Source: Heliocidaris tuberculata
Taxonomy: Eukaryota > Echinodermata > Echinoidea > Camarodonta > Echinometridae
Direction of reading: 5' to 3'
DNA length: 64,000 bases
Assembly: GCA_025618425.1 (NCBI GenBank)
Contig: CM046838.1
Location: forward strand, 20,854,838-20,918,837
In this document: piece by piece, positions 11,290-23,212 of the stretch
How the letters are laid out: each line of letters opens with the position of its first letter
Position numbering within the stretch: the first letter of the stretch is position 1
Made by a program: the position numbers and the translations under genes
The notes under the pieces: generated by a model
Database searches by the model: none
What the model was told of the DNA's origin: nothing
What the model saw: the letters and a program-made list of their open reading frames with translations, nothing else

Positions 11290-13610
11290 GGTTTATTAAG
11301 TACTGAAAAAATGTGACCATTAGACTGAATTACATCCAGTTTAGAAAAAAAAAAAACTATCTCAGGCACAGTTATGGCTATGTTCAAATATTACATATCA
11401 AGAAAACATTCAAAGAAAAAACTGTATGTACACATTCTGTAAGTTCGATGTTGAAAGTGTTTTTAAAAAGTGACCATTAGACTGAATTACATCCAGTTTA
11501 GAAAAAAACAAAAAACTACCTCAAGCACAGTAATGGCTATGTTAAAAATATTACATATCAAGAAAACATTCAATGAAAAAACTATATGTACACATTCTGT
11601 AAGTTACAGTGACAGATTATTGCATTTTTTATATTTCACTACATAGACACACAATGTTGAAAGTGTTTTTAAAATGTGACCATTAGACTGAATTATGTTT
11701 AGAAAAAAAACAACTACCTCAGGCACAGTTATGGCCACATGTTCAAATATTACATATCAAGAAAACATTCAAAGAAAAAACTATATGTACACATTCTGTA
11801 AGTTCGACGTTGAAAGTGTTTTTAAAAAGTGACCATTAGACTGAATTACATCCAGTTTATAGAAGAAAAAAAAACTATCTCAGGCACAGTTACGGCTATG
11901 TTCAAATATTACATATCAAGAAAACATTCAAAGAAAAATCTATATGTACACATTCTGTAAGTTCGATGTTGAAAGTGTTTTTAAAAAGTGACCATTAGAC
12001 TGAATTACATCCAGTTTAGAAAAAAACAAAAAACTACCTCAAGCACAGTAATGGCTATGTTAAAAATATTAGATATCAAGAAAACATTCAATGAAAAAAC
12101 TATATGTACACATTCTGTAAGTTACAGTGACAGATTATTGCATTTTTTATATTTCACTACATAGACACACAATGTTGAAAGTGTTTTTAAAATGTGACCA
12201 TTAGACTGAATTATGTTTAGAAAAAAAACAACTACCTCAGGCACAGTTATGGCCACATGTTCAAATATTACATATCAAGAAAACATTCAAAGAAAAAACT
12301 ATATGTACACACTCTGTAAGTTCGACGTTGAAAGTGTTTTTAAAAAGTGACCATTAGACTGAATTACATCCAGTTTATAGAAGAAAAGCACAGTAATGGC
12401 TATGTTAAAAATATTAGATATCAAGAAAACATTCAATGAAAAAACTATATGTACACATTCTGTAAGTTACAGTGACAGATTATTGCATTTTTTATATTTC
12501 ACTACATAGACACACAATGTTGAAAGTGTTTTTAAAATGTGACCATTAGACTGAATTATGTTTAGAAAAAAAACAACTACCTCAGGCACAGTTACGGCTA
12601 TGTTCAAATATTACATATCAAGAAAACATTCAAAGAAAAATCTATACGTACACATTCTGTAAGTTCGATGTTGAAAGTGTTTTTAAAAAGTGACCATTAG
12701 ACTGAATTACATCCAGTTTAGAAAAAAACAAAAAACTACCTCAAGCACAGTAATGGCTATGTTAAAAATATTACATATCAAGAAAACATTCAAAGAAAAA
12801 AACTATATGTACACATTCTGTAAGTTACAGTGACAGATTATTGCATTTTTTATATTTCACTACATAGACACACAATGTTGAAAGTGTTTTTAAAATGTGA
12901 CCATTAGACTGAATTATGTTTAGAAAAAAAACAACTACCTCAGGCACAGTTATGGCCACATGTTCAAATATTACATATCAAGAAAACATTCAAAGAAAAA
13001 ACTATATGTACACATTCTGTAAGTTCGACGTTGAAAGTGTTTTTAAAAAGTGACCATTAGACTGAATTACATCCAGTTTAGAAAAAAACAAAAAACTACC
13101 TCAAGCACAGTAATGGCTATGTTAAAAATATTAGATATCAAGAAAACATTCAATGAAAAAACTATATGTACACATTCTGTAAGTTACAGTGACAGATTAT
13201 TGCATTTTTTATATTTCACTACATAGACACACAATGTTGAAAGTGTTTTTAAAATGTGACCATTAGACTGAATTATGTTTAGAAAAAAAACAACTACCTC
13301 AGGCACAGTTATGGCCACATGTTCAAATATTACATATCAAGAAAACATTCAAAGAAAAAACTGTATGTACACATTCTGTAAGTTCGATGTTGAAAGTGTT
13401 TTTAAAAAGTGACCATTAGACTGAATTACATCCAGTTTAGAAAAAACAAAAAACTACCTCAAGCACAGTAATGGCTATGTTAAAAATATTACATATCAAG
13501 AAAACATTCAAAGAAAAAACTATATGTACACATTCTGTAAGTTACAGTGACAGATTATTGCATTTTTTTATATTTCACTACATAGACACACAATGCTGAA
13601 AGTGTTTTAA
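11290..13610. repeat. Dimeric higher-order tandem array
   Basis: The marker GTGACCATTAGACTGAATTA recurs at about 11313, 11470, 11676, 11829, 11988, 12194, 12347, 12539, 12690, 12897, 13050, 13256 and 13409. Spacings alternate between roughly 151-159 and 206 bases, except for one of 192 where a deletion fused two unit types. The long unit carries an extra segment, AGTGACAGATTATTGCATTT, that the short unit lacks. This gives about 6 copies of a composite unit of roughly 360 bases. Sequence identity between composites is high, indicating recent homogenisation. Confidence 0.9.
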
Positions 13611-13829
13611 GAAACTAAAAAGCAAAGTACTGTACATGTATAATAATAAGTTGTATGAGTAAGAGAAAATTGAAGTACATGTAGTTCAGATATGAATTAC
13701 ATTATAATACAGGATTGGAAGAAAACAATATTCAATAAATCACTTGATTTCAGAATTTTATGGAAATTGTACTTGTGAAAATGAAGGTTACAGCATCAGA
13801 ATATTTTAGAACACATTATACAGTAAGAG

Positions 13830-14160
13830 TAAAGTCAAGACACATGCATTGTTGAATAAAAATCTTGTAAAGAGATTATGAAAACAAAATACATGTAATG
13901 TAATCGACTGATTTCATCAAGTGAAATATTAAAAATACCAAAACTAGTATAGCCCATGAACCATATTACATTAAGACTACAATAAAAATTATTTAAGGCA
14001 CACAGCAATGTAATGTTGAAATTATTATTGTATAAAAATAATACATTCAAAGAGAAGACGGTACCGGTATATAACTACATATTATGCAAATTACTGCACA
14101 TATCTACTTCACCACGTATAGAAACATGTTGAGAGAAGTCGATACAGAAAATTAGGAAGA
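13830..14160. repeat. Diverged outlying unit of the 11.3-13.6 kb array
   Basis: Order and content resemble the array unit and its left flank: ACATGCATTGTTGAATAAAAATCTTG (compare 11214), then ACATTCAAAGAGAAGAC, then a CTTCACCACGTATAGAAACA segment corresponding to TTTCACTACATAGACACACA. The match is loose, so this is likely an old copy outside the homogenised core. Confidence 0.45.
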
Positions 14161-14446
14161 AAAATATATAATACAGTCTATGAGTCGGAAGACTTGAACT
14201 TAATAATATACAAAAATAAAAACAAAAGAATATTAAGTAACTCATTTGATTTTAAAATTTTATGACAAAGGTGCAACAGTACTCTTGCTCGCTAAAATGA
14301 AGGTTACAACTTCAAAGTCTTGTATCTCTTCTAATACCGAAAAAGACTTTACATTGATGAGACAATTCCTTTAAAGACAATTGTGAAAAAAAATATGGTA
14401 TAATAATTTGAGCTTTGAAAATAGAAGGGAGTTATGATGGGTTACA

Positions 14447-14670
14447 ATAGACCTGTTTAATAATTTTATGCATACTTCTTGAACAAAAGTTTCTCTTGAC
14501 GACTCAAAAGCTCGCCAGAGGCTTGCCCTACATAGCAACAACTAATGTATGCAAAATGGATTCCATCCATAGAGATGCCATTATGCATAGCAGGTGCACT
14601 AAATAGTTGGTAACTAAGGATTCTGGAGAAAAACATGCATAAATTGAAATACATTAGTAAACAGGTCTAT
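14447..14670. mobile_element. Small inverted-repeat element
   Basis: ATAGACCTGTTTA (14447-14459) is exactly inverted at 14658-14670, and ATGCAT-containing sequence is inverted further in. There is no coding content. It is a probable miniature DNA transposon of unknown family. Confidence 0.5.
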
Positions 14671-16171
14671 TAAACAGAAAAGAAAGGAGTTTTGGTAACT
14701 AAATTTGCCTTTAAGTTTAAACTTGACGAAAAAGCCTAATTAAACACATTCTTAAACCTATTTGTCTACATGGGCATTGAAATCATAAAAAATATTACCT
14801 GGCAATGATTGCATTAGATTTACAACCTAAATGAATAAAACAGCTCTTCACTTAACATAATAAATGTAATCCTCCAGGTTGCAGCTGACTATAATAAATA
14901 ATGTACGTATAAGGACAAAAAAAAAAAAAAAAACATACTTTGCATTTTCTTTTTATATATTCTTATACGAAGGGTAATTTGAGCTTTAGACAAATACTTA
15001 CATAATCACTTCGAATATGTGCACAAATATGATTCATATATGTACAAAATTCATCAAGTGAAATTATGTAACCTTATACAGTATCTACATTTGTATGGTA
15101 TCTACAGTGATGTGTACACATATATCAAGTGGTTTCTTCTTATTCATTTATATACAGATTGCATGTTTGATAATTTTACAATTATATTAATTGTATTTTA
15201 GTGTTCAAATCACTAAAAGACCACCTACACGAGATAAGAGGTCATTAAAACATTATGCCCCAGAGAGGGCGACATGTAGTAAACACAGCATAGTGTTTCT
15301 TGATCTACTATTCACAATAAATCTCCTAGTGTAACTAAAACACATAACAGTACACTACAATACCACAAAGCTCACAAAATTAATTTTTCTTTAAAGACAT
15401 AAATTATAGTTACAAATTTGCAATTCACAATACAGATGGCAACGATGGATGAAAATTTGTTACATACTTCATCCAATGCCAACTTAGAAAAAAAAAATCA
15501 TCACATAGATTTCAAGATAAATGCTGCAAAAACAAAAAATGTCAAGAATGAAAGAAAAAAAGAAAAAACAACATAACATTAAAACAAATTATTTTATGAG
15601 TTGGTAACAGACACACAATGAGTGGCAAAAGGTATAGAGATGTGATCCCCATCACTGTTTAGGCTGAGATTTTGGCTTTGTGGGGACTTCATCATGATTA
15701 TTCTGTTGGATACAGGCAGAAAGTGTAGTTCACTATAATCTTTATATAATTAATCTAATTTCAGAATGACTGGAATTTTCCATCCAGATAGCACTACAAT
15801 AAAAAGGGTGGAGATACACATATATTTTTCTTCTTCATTTTTTCTTTATGAATACCTTTCAAGGATGGTTTAAGTTCCAGTATGTAAAATTAGTTACTTG
15901 TATGTCACTCATATCCACCATGCACCTTACTAGTGCTCATGGAGCTTCAATATGACCACACTGGGACACTCACAGTGTGACATTTACCAACACAGCATAC
16001 TACTTTCGGTGAAACATTCTTTATCAGGGTCATATTTTTGATAACTTGTTCAAGATACATGCAAATATTTGATTATAAATTAGAAAGATTTTTCCTAATG
16101 AAAAAAAAAAAGAAAAATAATGCTAAAAAACAAACATTTATGTTGCTTGAACTTTTAAATTGGATTCAGAT
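14671..16171. other. AT-rich stretch downstream of the Ig-like gene
   Basis: No exon was recognised on either strand. On the minus strand this directly follows the stop codon of the Ig-like gene, so part of it is probably that gene's 3' UTR. A transcript would be needed to place the polyadenylation site. Confidence 0.4.
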
Positions 16172-17137
16172 TTACACAAGTTCTGGCACCTCCTCTTCAG
16201 CAATGAATGATTTTTGTACTCCACTTTTGTTTGCTGGCTTTTTAGCACGCCTCTTAAAATAATACACAGTACCAGTAATTGAAATTATATAAGCCAGAAT
16301 TACGACACAAAGAACCACAGTTAGCCCGTAAACAGAATGGATGTGTGGGAAAGTTAGCTGTGTTTTAGCACCTGGTGAAGTCGATTCAAATTCGATGTCT
16401 TCAATAGGGTGCTCGGATAATGTTGGGTATTGTATAGGTAAGGTAGTAGGGCAAGGGTCTGTGACATTTGTGACTAGCTTATTCTGGATAGGATCCCAAG
16501 CCGAGTCCTTACATTCACATCTGTCTTTAGTTTGATCCCAGGTACTGGAACAGCAATACACATAGTCTCCCAATTTGGCCAACACACTCTGACTTAAAGT
16601 TTCATCGTTTTCTTCAGGAGTTGTCAATGGGGGTATCTTAATGCCATTTTGATAGCAAACAATATGCCCTATCAAGCTACCAAGTGGAGCTGTACAATGT
16701 AATCTGACCCAGTCCTCATCAATGTAATCCTCACTTAATTCACAGGATGCCTTACCAGGAGGATATTCAACAAGCAACACAATTCTATGATCCTCAAATA
16801 GTGCGGGACCATTATTGTAGGCAGTGAGGATATATCCTCCTTGGTCAGCTCTTGAGACAGGATCGATTGTAAGGTGTAGAAAACAGACCCTACCATCAGT
16901 CTCATTTCTGAGCTTTAGGTTTGAGGATAATGAAGAAGACTTTACATTTGCTGAACTGTAAAATGGGGCAGCAATGCCTAGCCGAAGTGTGACTACTGTA
17001 CTATTACACAAATAGGTAAAATCAAGTTGTGCCGCATCCCCCTCTACAACAGTTAATGTTGTAATTTTACATTCAGTGAATGTGATTAACATAATAATGA
17101 CAAAGATTAAATTCTTTATTAGAAAAATCACTTCCAT
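16172..17137 (-). CDS. Immunoglobulin-like type I membrane protein, single exon
   Basis: The frame encodes 321 residues from the ATG at 17137 to the TAA at 16172. An in-frame TTG lies just upstream, but the ATG is the natural start. Residues 1-23 form a hydrophobic signal peptide. Residues about 28-125 look like an Ig V-type fold: Cys44, Cys85 and the DQGGY motif at 98-102, which matches the D-x-G-x-Y pattern before the F strand. Residues about 130-200 look like a second Ig-like unit (Cys132, Cys148, Cys161, and a GDYVYCC stretch near 195). Possible N-glycosylation sites are Asn45, Asn78 and Asn224. A Thr/Pro/Glu-rich stalk leads to a transmembrane helix at about 268-293, followed by YFKRRAKK and a short acidic tail ending EEEVPELV. 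The protein is thus a likely cell-surface receptor or adhesion molecule. No ITIM or ITAM is visible. I do not recognise a named orthologue. Upstream non-coding exons are possible. Confidence 0.8.
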   Translation of the reverse strand: MEVIFLIKNLIFVIIMLITFTECKITTLTVVEGDAAQLDFTYLCNSTVVTLRLGIAAPFYSSANVKSSSLSSNLKLRNETDGRVCFLHLTIDPVSRADQGGYILTAYNNGPALFEDHRIVLLVEYPPGKASCELSEDYIDEDWVRLHCTAPLGSLIGHIVCYQNGIKIPPLTTPEENDETLSQSVLAKLGDYVYCCSSTWDQTKDRCECKDSAWDPIQNKLVTNVTDPCPTTLPIQYPTLSEHPIEDIEFESTSPGAKTQLTFPHIHSVYGLTVVLCVVILAYIISITGTVYYFKRRAKKPANKSGVQKSFIAEEEVPELV

Positions 17138-17341
17138 CTTCCACAAATTTTATATGAATATTGAATGAATAACAATTATAAGGTAAAAGAAAATAAGAAA
17201 TCAATAAAAAGAAATTAAATTCTTTGTGATAGTTACTTGGTAGAAGACACTATATTAAGGATGACTAATTATACTGTTTTCACTCTGATGACACTACTCT
17301 GTAGGTGGATAGCTTAAAGGTGACAACATTACACCAGCATC

Positions 17342-17419
17342 TCATATATTGATACCCTCCTGTTTCAACTGCCTCTTGATATTCTTGTGAGGACCTCCCT
17401 CATATACTTGCTGACCGAC
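17342..17419 (-). CDS. Possible last coding exon of an unidentified gene
   Basis: On the minus strand an acceptor TTTTATCATGCAG precedes an open stretch that reads VGQQVYEGGPHKNIKRQLKQ and, after five more residues, ends at TGA (17342-17344). The charged, low-repeat composition looks coding, unlike its surroundings. It lies about 200 bases upstream of the Ig-like gene on the same strand. No further exon was recognised between 17420 and 19200, so either a long intron precedes it or the call is wrong. I do not recognise the family. Confidence 0.35.
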   Translation of the reverse strand, partial: VGQQVYEGGPHKNIKRQLKQEGINI

Positions 17420-19200
17420 CTGCATGATAAAAGAATGCAAAAATTCATACAGACTTAATTACCCTGAAGAATTTTACAAAGCTATACCAATTTTTCACCA
17501 TGCGTGTCCAAGTATTTTGCATGATTATTCAATAAATAAAACTAGAAAGCTTAGCTTGTGAGGCCACATGTACATCATTAACGGTAAGAGATTTTCTTTT
17601 AACATTTTGCTCTAAAAAATTGACTATATCTGTCCCACACATGTCTTTTTATCTCTCTCTAAAAAAAAAAAAAAAAATCACTTTAATATCGTGCACTCAT
17701 GAACTTTGTATGTTAATTTACATAAAGATGCTTCCAACATCACTAAAATTCTAAGATCAATTTTTGGGGGGTCAAAGATCAAGGTCTCAGAGTTTAATAG
17801 ATGGGCAATTCGAAGCGTTACAGAATGACATTCACAAAATATTTTCAAGTTTGAAAGAAGAATATTATTAACATTATAATGAATCTTTTTAAATAGAGAG
17901 TGCAATACATAAAGCCAATATGAGGTTGAGGTACTTTCATAACTGTTGAGTTTCATGTCAACCATTCATCAAATTTATGAAATATTTATATTATATTGAC
18001 TAGCCTTGAGGTGGATATCAGAATATATTGCCCGAGTCGAAGACTCTGGCAATATTTTAGTTCTTTTAAGGGCAATATTTTCGATATTCACCGAAAGTAG
18101 AGCCATTATCATTATTGTTATTATAGTTTTACATAATAGCAGTGAAGGGACGTTCTTCTGACTACCAGAACCATTGTGAAGGTGAAGTGTATAATGAGGG
18201 GTTGTTTATTTTGTCTACTCTCTGTCCTCCATGTTCATAGTATGCTCTAAAATGGCTACATGCCCTCATAAACGTATACATGCAGGCCCGAGTGGCTCTT
18301 TGTATTGTCATGTATTCAGGCTTTCAAAGGCAAAGATAGATATAAAAGATGAAAGAAGGCAAAACAAAGAAATAAAGAAGAAAACATAGAAAGAGAATAT
18401 CAAAGAAATACACATGCAGAAATAAAATTTTTAGAAAAAACTAAAGAAGAATAAAAAGAAATACATAGGGCAATATTGAAAGAGGTGGAAAGATAAAAAC
18501 AGTATACTTTAAAAACTTAAGTGTTAAATCACCATTTAAAAGGGCTGAGGAGTGACAACTTTTTCAAAATTGTAGATTAACATTTTTAACATGCTGGATA
18601 CATGAAATATAAAAAGAGAAGATGAAAGAAAAGCATTTAAAAGAAAGAAATGCATATAGGATAGAAGGAGAATTAAGATTAAAGAACATGGAAAAAAAGA
18701 AATACATCAGGAAAAATAGAAAACAAGAGATGGAAAAACAAAGAAATACAGATACAGATAAAAGAATACAAACTTAAAGATAAAAAAACCCAAAGTAATG
18801 CATAAAGAATATAAAATGATAAGATAACATGAAACAGGAAGACAAAATACATTAGGAGGATATACAGTATTAGGAGAATTAGGGAAAAAAGTAGAAGTAA
18901 GAGGATGGTCAAAAAAGTAGGAAAAAGCCTGTGTATTCAGTAGATTGACCTATGTTTGCATCCTCTTCTTTGAAAACGCTAAAATTTTCCTTTAGTTGCT
19001 TTGACATTCTTTTGTTCCTCTTAGGATGGGGCCTGCATGGTCCACGCAGCTGTGATTTAGCGCTTCATTTTGAAAAGAGCAGATCAATGGTCCATTCATA
19101 AATGATGCGCTAAATTGGTCAATTTCAATTTATTAAAATGAAAGGAGCTTGGTCAATGTTTCTTTCTTATGAACTTGGATTAAAAGGAGCGAAGTCGAGG
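17420..19200. other. Gene-free stretch with a purine-rich low-complexity segment
   Basis: No exon was recognised. From about 18340 to 18930 the plus strand is strongly A/G-rich, with many AAAGAAATAC and AAGAAAAC runs. Near 18008-18100 there is an inverted GGTGGATATCAGAATAT and ATATTTTCGATATTCACC pair, suggesting a small foldback repeat. Confidence 0.45.
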
Positions 19201-19478
19201 CTGTACAATGTCGTCAAGATCAAGAACGCATACACTTCGTCGACTGAATGCGATGATATCACGTGATCGGAGCGGACGCGTTCGTCTCTATAGCTCTAGG
19301 TATACGGGATTTATTTGGCCTTTTGCGATCCCAACAAGAATTTTGGGTAAAGTTGAAATGATATCCCTTTTTCTCGATTTTTTTCCACGTAAATTTGTTG
19401 TCTCGCCCAAAGGTGAAGGCGAGACTAAGGGATCCAAATGGCGACCGTCCGTCGTCCGTTCGTCGTCCGTCACAAATG

Positions 19479-20645
19479 TTAAAGTTTACCTGCAAGACTC
19501 TCTTAGGACGCATAACTTGGCAACTGTTGCTGCAATAGCAACCAAACTTGGGTGATAGAAGCACTAGGGGTATCTTCATGTTATGGTGTTGTTGGAGGTC
19601 ACATGATGACGTCAAATGTCATTTGAGGTCATATATTAAAGAGTACCTGCAAGATTCTCTTTTCAAATGTTAAAGTTTACCTGCAAGACACTCTTTTGAC
19701 AAATAACTTCACATCAGTTGCTTGGATTACAACCTAACTTGGGTCATAGATGCATCGGGGCTACCTTCATGTTATGGTGCCGTCGGAGGTCACGTGATAA
19801 GGTCAAAGGTCATTTGAGGTCATACGTTGAAAGTTTGAAAGACTCTCTTATGACACATAACTCAGCACATGTTCCTGCAATGGCAACTAATCTTGGGTGA
19901 TAGGTGCACTTGGGGTACATTCATGTCATCATGGTGCCTTCAGAGGTCACATGGTAAGGTCAAAGGTCATTTCAGGTCAAACGTTAAAGTTTACCTGCAA
20001 GACCCTCTTATGACAGATAACTTTGGAACCGTCACTCACTTTTCAACCAAACTTGGGTTGTAGATGCACTAAGGGGACCTGCATCGTATGGTGCCGTCGG
20101 AGGTCACGTGATAAGGTCAAAGGTCATTTGAGGTCATATGTTAAAGTTTACCTGCAAGACCCTCTTATGACACATACTCTGCACATGTTGCTGCAATTCA
20201 ATTCAAAAAATTTTAAAATGGTTTATTAGACAACACGTCTCGCAGCATACACTGAATTGCACATGTTTACATTATATACAAGGTAGAAATTCACATTCAA
20301 AGTTCAAATTACATCATTGCACATGGAATAAAAAATGTTGTCTAATAGATAATAGTAAGAATAAAAATAAAATACATTGCTATACAGAAATATGTGTTGA
20401 TTGCAAGAAGTAATAGGAAAATATCAATAGGTCAACGTATAAAATACAATATGATAATAACAATACAACAGTTAAAAGTTATATTTGAATATCAATAATG
20501 AAATTGAATGACTATTACAATTGAATAATTGATAAGATCAATTACTGGCTGAAAATGTCATACTGGTAGCGGTAACCAAATGGCAACCAAACTTGGGTGA
20601 TAGGTGCACTTGGGGTACATTCACGTTATTTTCGCGAGTGGGCGA
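19479..20645. repeat. 156-bp tandem repeat, about five units, interrupted by an insertion
   Basis: The marker TTAAAGTTTACCTGCAAGAC recurs with small changes near 19479, 19634, 19827, 19983 and 20140, plus an extra partial copy at 19670. Each unit also carries CAACCAAACTTGGGTGATAG and GAGGTCACGTGATAAGGTCA. The array starts after a CGTCCGTCGTCCG stretch. Before 20645, unit sequence resumes abruptly after an inserted block. Confidence 0.75.
20200..20575. mobile_element. Insertion inside the 156-bp array
   Basis: The array sequence GTTGCTGCAA is interrupted at about 20197 by about 375 unrelated AT-rich bases starting TTCAATTCAAAAAATTTTAAA. It resumes at ACCAAATGGCAACCAAACTT (20575). The insert has no inverted ends that I can see and begins A/T-rich, consistent with a retroposed fragment, but the family is unknown. 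Confidence 0.5.
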
Positions 20646-21194
20646 GACACAATATCGCTTATGCCTTGTTTTAAACAGGTATTATAAATGAATACATCTA
20701 CATAATACTACTAAGTATTTGAGCACATAAGAGCTAATAGTAAGCTGGAAAACTTTGTCAACATATTAGGCATAAATCTCGGCTTCTGTAGAAGCCCTCC
20801 GTCACAGACTGAACACCTCGCTCGGCTTCTGTAGAAGCCCGTTGTTAATACAGGGTTAATACAGTATGTCCCAGAAAAAAATATTACAACTGGCATTTGG
20901 GTATCGATTACGAAATAAATTTATTTGCAATATGGAAAGTCATACTGGATTATGAAACTATAACTAATTCTCTACCAGGCCGTGAAGAGACGAAGAGCTA
21001 GAGCCAGACATAGTCTCAGCGGAACAACTGTCGATACTGACGAGACATGAAGCTTTTGCTCTAGTTCCGTAGTTCGACATATCCTTTTTTTTTGTTGTAA
21101 ATTCATTTTTTCAGGCAGCAATTTATGTTTTGTTTTTTTTTTAGACCTGATATACTGTAACTAGCCTGGAAAAGGCTCTATGGAAGAGTAACGA

Positions 21195-21625
21195 CAGCAC
21201 GGGCACCGAGCTAATCGAGCGGTCGCCGTCGAGCGATTTTGGTCAAAAATCGAAGCCGCTATAGATCAAAGGCTGTCGAGCGGTCGCCGCCTGGTCGCCG
21301 CTGGGAGATCGGTGGGTCACCGGTCAGTGACCGACCGGCGAGTTCAAAATAGACCGGGCGATTTCTTAAAAATCGGCCGGTGGCCGGTGGAAGATCGTCC
21401 GGGAATCGGTGGGTCATCATTTGGTCACTGCTCGGACGCCGCGCGAAGATCCTACGATTTCGCCGAGTTTTGACCTAAAATTAACCGGCGACCGACGGGA
21501 AATCGACAGGGCATCGCTGGGGCTTTACAGCCCGCTCGATTTCTCCAAAAATCGTTGGGCGATGCCTAAATTCCAGCGGCGCCCGAGCAGGCTACAAATC
21601 GGTCGGTCGCCGCCCTGATTTGTGA
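21195..21625. mobile_element. GC-rich motif-repeat element
   Basis: About 430 bases stand out by high GC and dense CGGTCGCCG, GGCGATTT and ATCGGTGGGTC motifs on both strands inside AT-rich DNA. CTATGG near the left edge and CCATAG near the right edge (21622) suggest degenerate inverted ends. It resembles other motif-filled inverted-repeat elements in this window. Confidence 0.45.
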
Positions 21626-22221
21626 CCATAGCTTAACGTAACTTAGACCTTTTGCCCGATGCATATTCGTTCATGTACATCTATATACGCTCAGCTGTCG
21701 GTGAAGTACAACCAAGGAATTCCTTGGTACAACACAGAAAAACAGTATCAGTGTCCAGTGAGTTTATAAAACTTTTTATACATGTATAGTCTTTATGTAG
21801 ACCTGTTTTGTAGACCTGAACTGTGTGCATCAGCCATATGTCAGAACTCAAGTTGCTTTGATTCTTTTTTATATTAATTGTATAAAGCTGTGGAATTCTT
21901 TACCCTCAAACATTAAAAATAGGACTACTATCTCCAGCCTCAAGGTCTCATGTAAAAAATATCTTTTTCAGCAACTCAAATCACATTAGTATTTTCTAGA
22001 CAATCAATTGCTTCCATGACACATGATAAAGAGGAGGGGAAGATTATGAACATGTTTTTATTGAATTATTCCCTTCCAGCCAGACCTCCCAGCCAGAGAT
22101 TGTTTATAGTGTCACGCATTTTTGCTGATGATATTTGAAGTTATAATGTGTTTTTATTGTTTTCAATGCTTTAGTGAGTTTAGAAACAAATCATAATTAT
22201 TGCATTGGTCTATGTACAGAA

Positions 22222-22880
22222 TGTCTTGCTAACGTCATTGCAAAAATTAGCTAGCCCCATCTCAATTGCTTTGCATACTCTCTTCACTCCTTTTGCTATG
22301 TACTTCTGACTTTCACAACTCACAAGGTTACTCATACTCGCTTCTTCTCCTCTGTTTTCGACCTTCACGAGGTCAGACTTTTCTACTCTATGCTTTCCTC
22401 ATTTTGACTTTGCCTTGTCCTTCAGAATTTTCGCTCTATCTCTTCTCACGTGTTTGCTAAGACTCCTATTCCAACTTTGCGCTGTCATCAAACATTCAAG
22501 CTTGCATCTACAACTTGACTTTCTCCTGTCCTTGTATCCCTCTCTCTCTATGACTTTGAGCTCTTTGTTTATGTGCTCAATGACGTCCTTCTTGCTATAT
22601 TCTCTGCTGTGCGATAAGGGTCTTTCTTACGACCTTCATAACTCTCTCTCTCTCTCTCTCTGACAGAGCAGCTTGTTTGAAGAGGGGTATATAAGACAGA
22701 CCTCACACTTTATCTCGGGAGACCAGGTCAGACTGTCAGATCAGAGAGTGTGTTTTAGCCGCGCGGTGTCTTACCAGTTTTCATTAGAGAGAGAGCTCCA
22801 GTTCCCACAGAATAAACTTGTTAACTTTAATCTCTGTCTGATGTGTGCTCTTTCTCCCTGACTCTCGGTCATCCTAGACA
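22222..22880 (+). mobile_element. Probable LTR of a retrotransposon
   Basis: The segment starts TGTC and ends GACA, the short inverted ends expected of an LTR. A TATA box (GGTATATAAG, 22687) is followed about 120 bases later by a polyadenylation signal (AATAAA, 22811) and a T/C-rich stretch, matching U3-R-U5 order. No primer-binding site or second LTR was recognised, and the flanking five bases do not match. It may be a 5' LTR with truncated internal sequence. Confidence 0.5.
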
Positions 22881-23212
22881 ACAAACTACAAATATAACGG
22901 GGATTTATTTTTGGGACTTCCACCAGAATAAGGACAATATTCTGCCCATTTTAGACAAATACAAATCTCGTTACAATACTAGCATTAAGATCACAGCTGT
23001 AATTCCTCGCTCCCAACCAGCAAAAAAATTCAAGCCCACCTGAAATACATATGTCCCTTGTTATAGTGGTGGGGTTAATGATATCCATAGAGCCAGCCTG
23101 CCTTTCTGTCCGTGTGTGTCTAGTCTGCAAGCACAGACCCTAATTTGACACTTTATCAGAAAATCATTGTACCTTGAGAGAAGCCTAATTCAGCTACCTT
23201 ACACAATTAACT

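Noticed and set aside
11290..13610. Alternating repeats as a CRISPR-like or regulatory array
   Set aside because: Both unit types are repeated throughout, which fits an alternating satellite and not unique spacers.
22266..22861. Ser/Leu-rich frames
   Set aside because: They lie in the pyrimidine-rich U3-like part of the LTR and look compositional.
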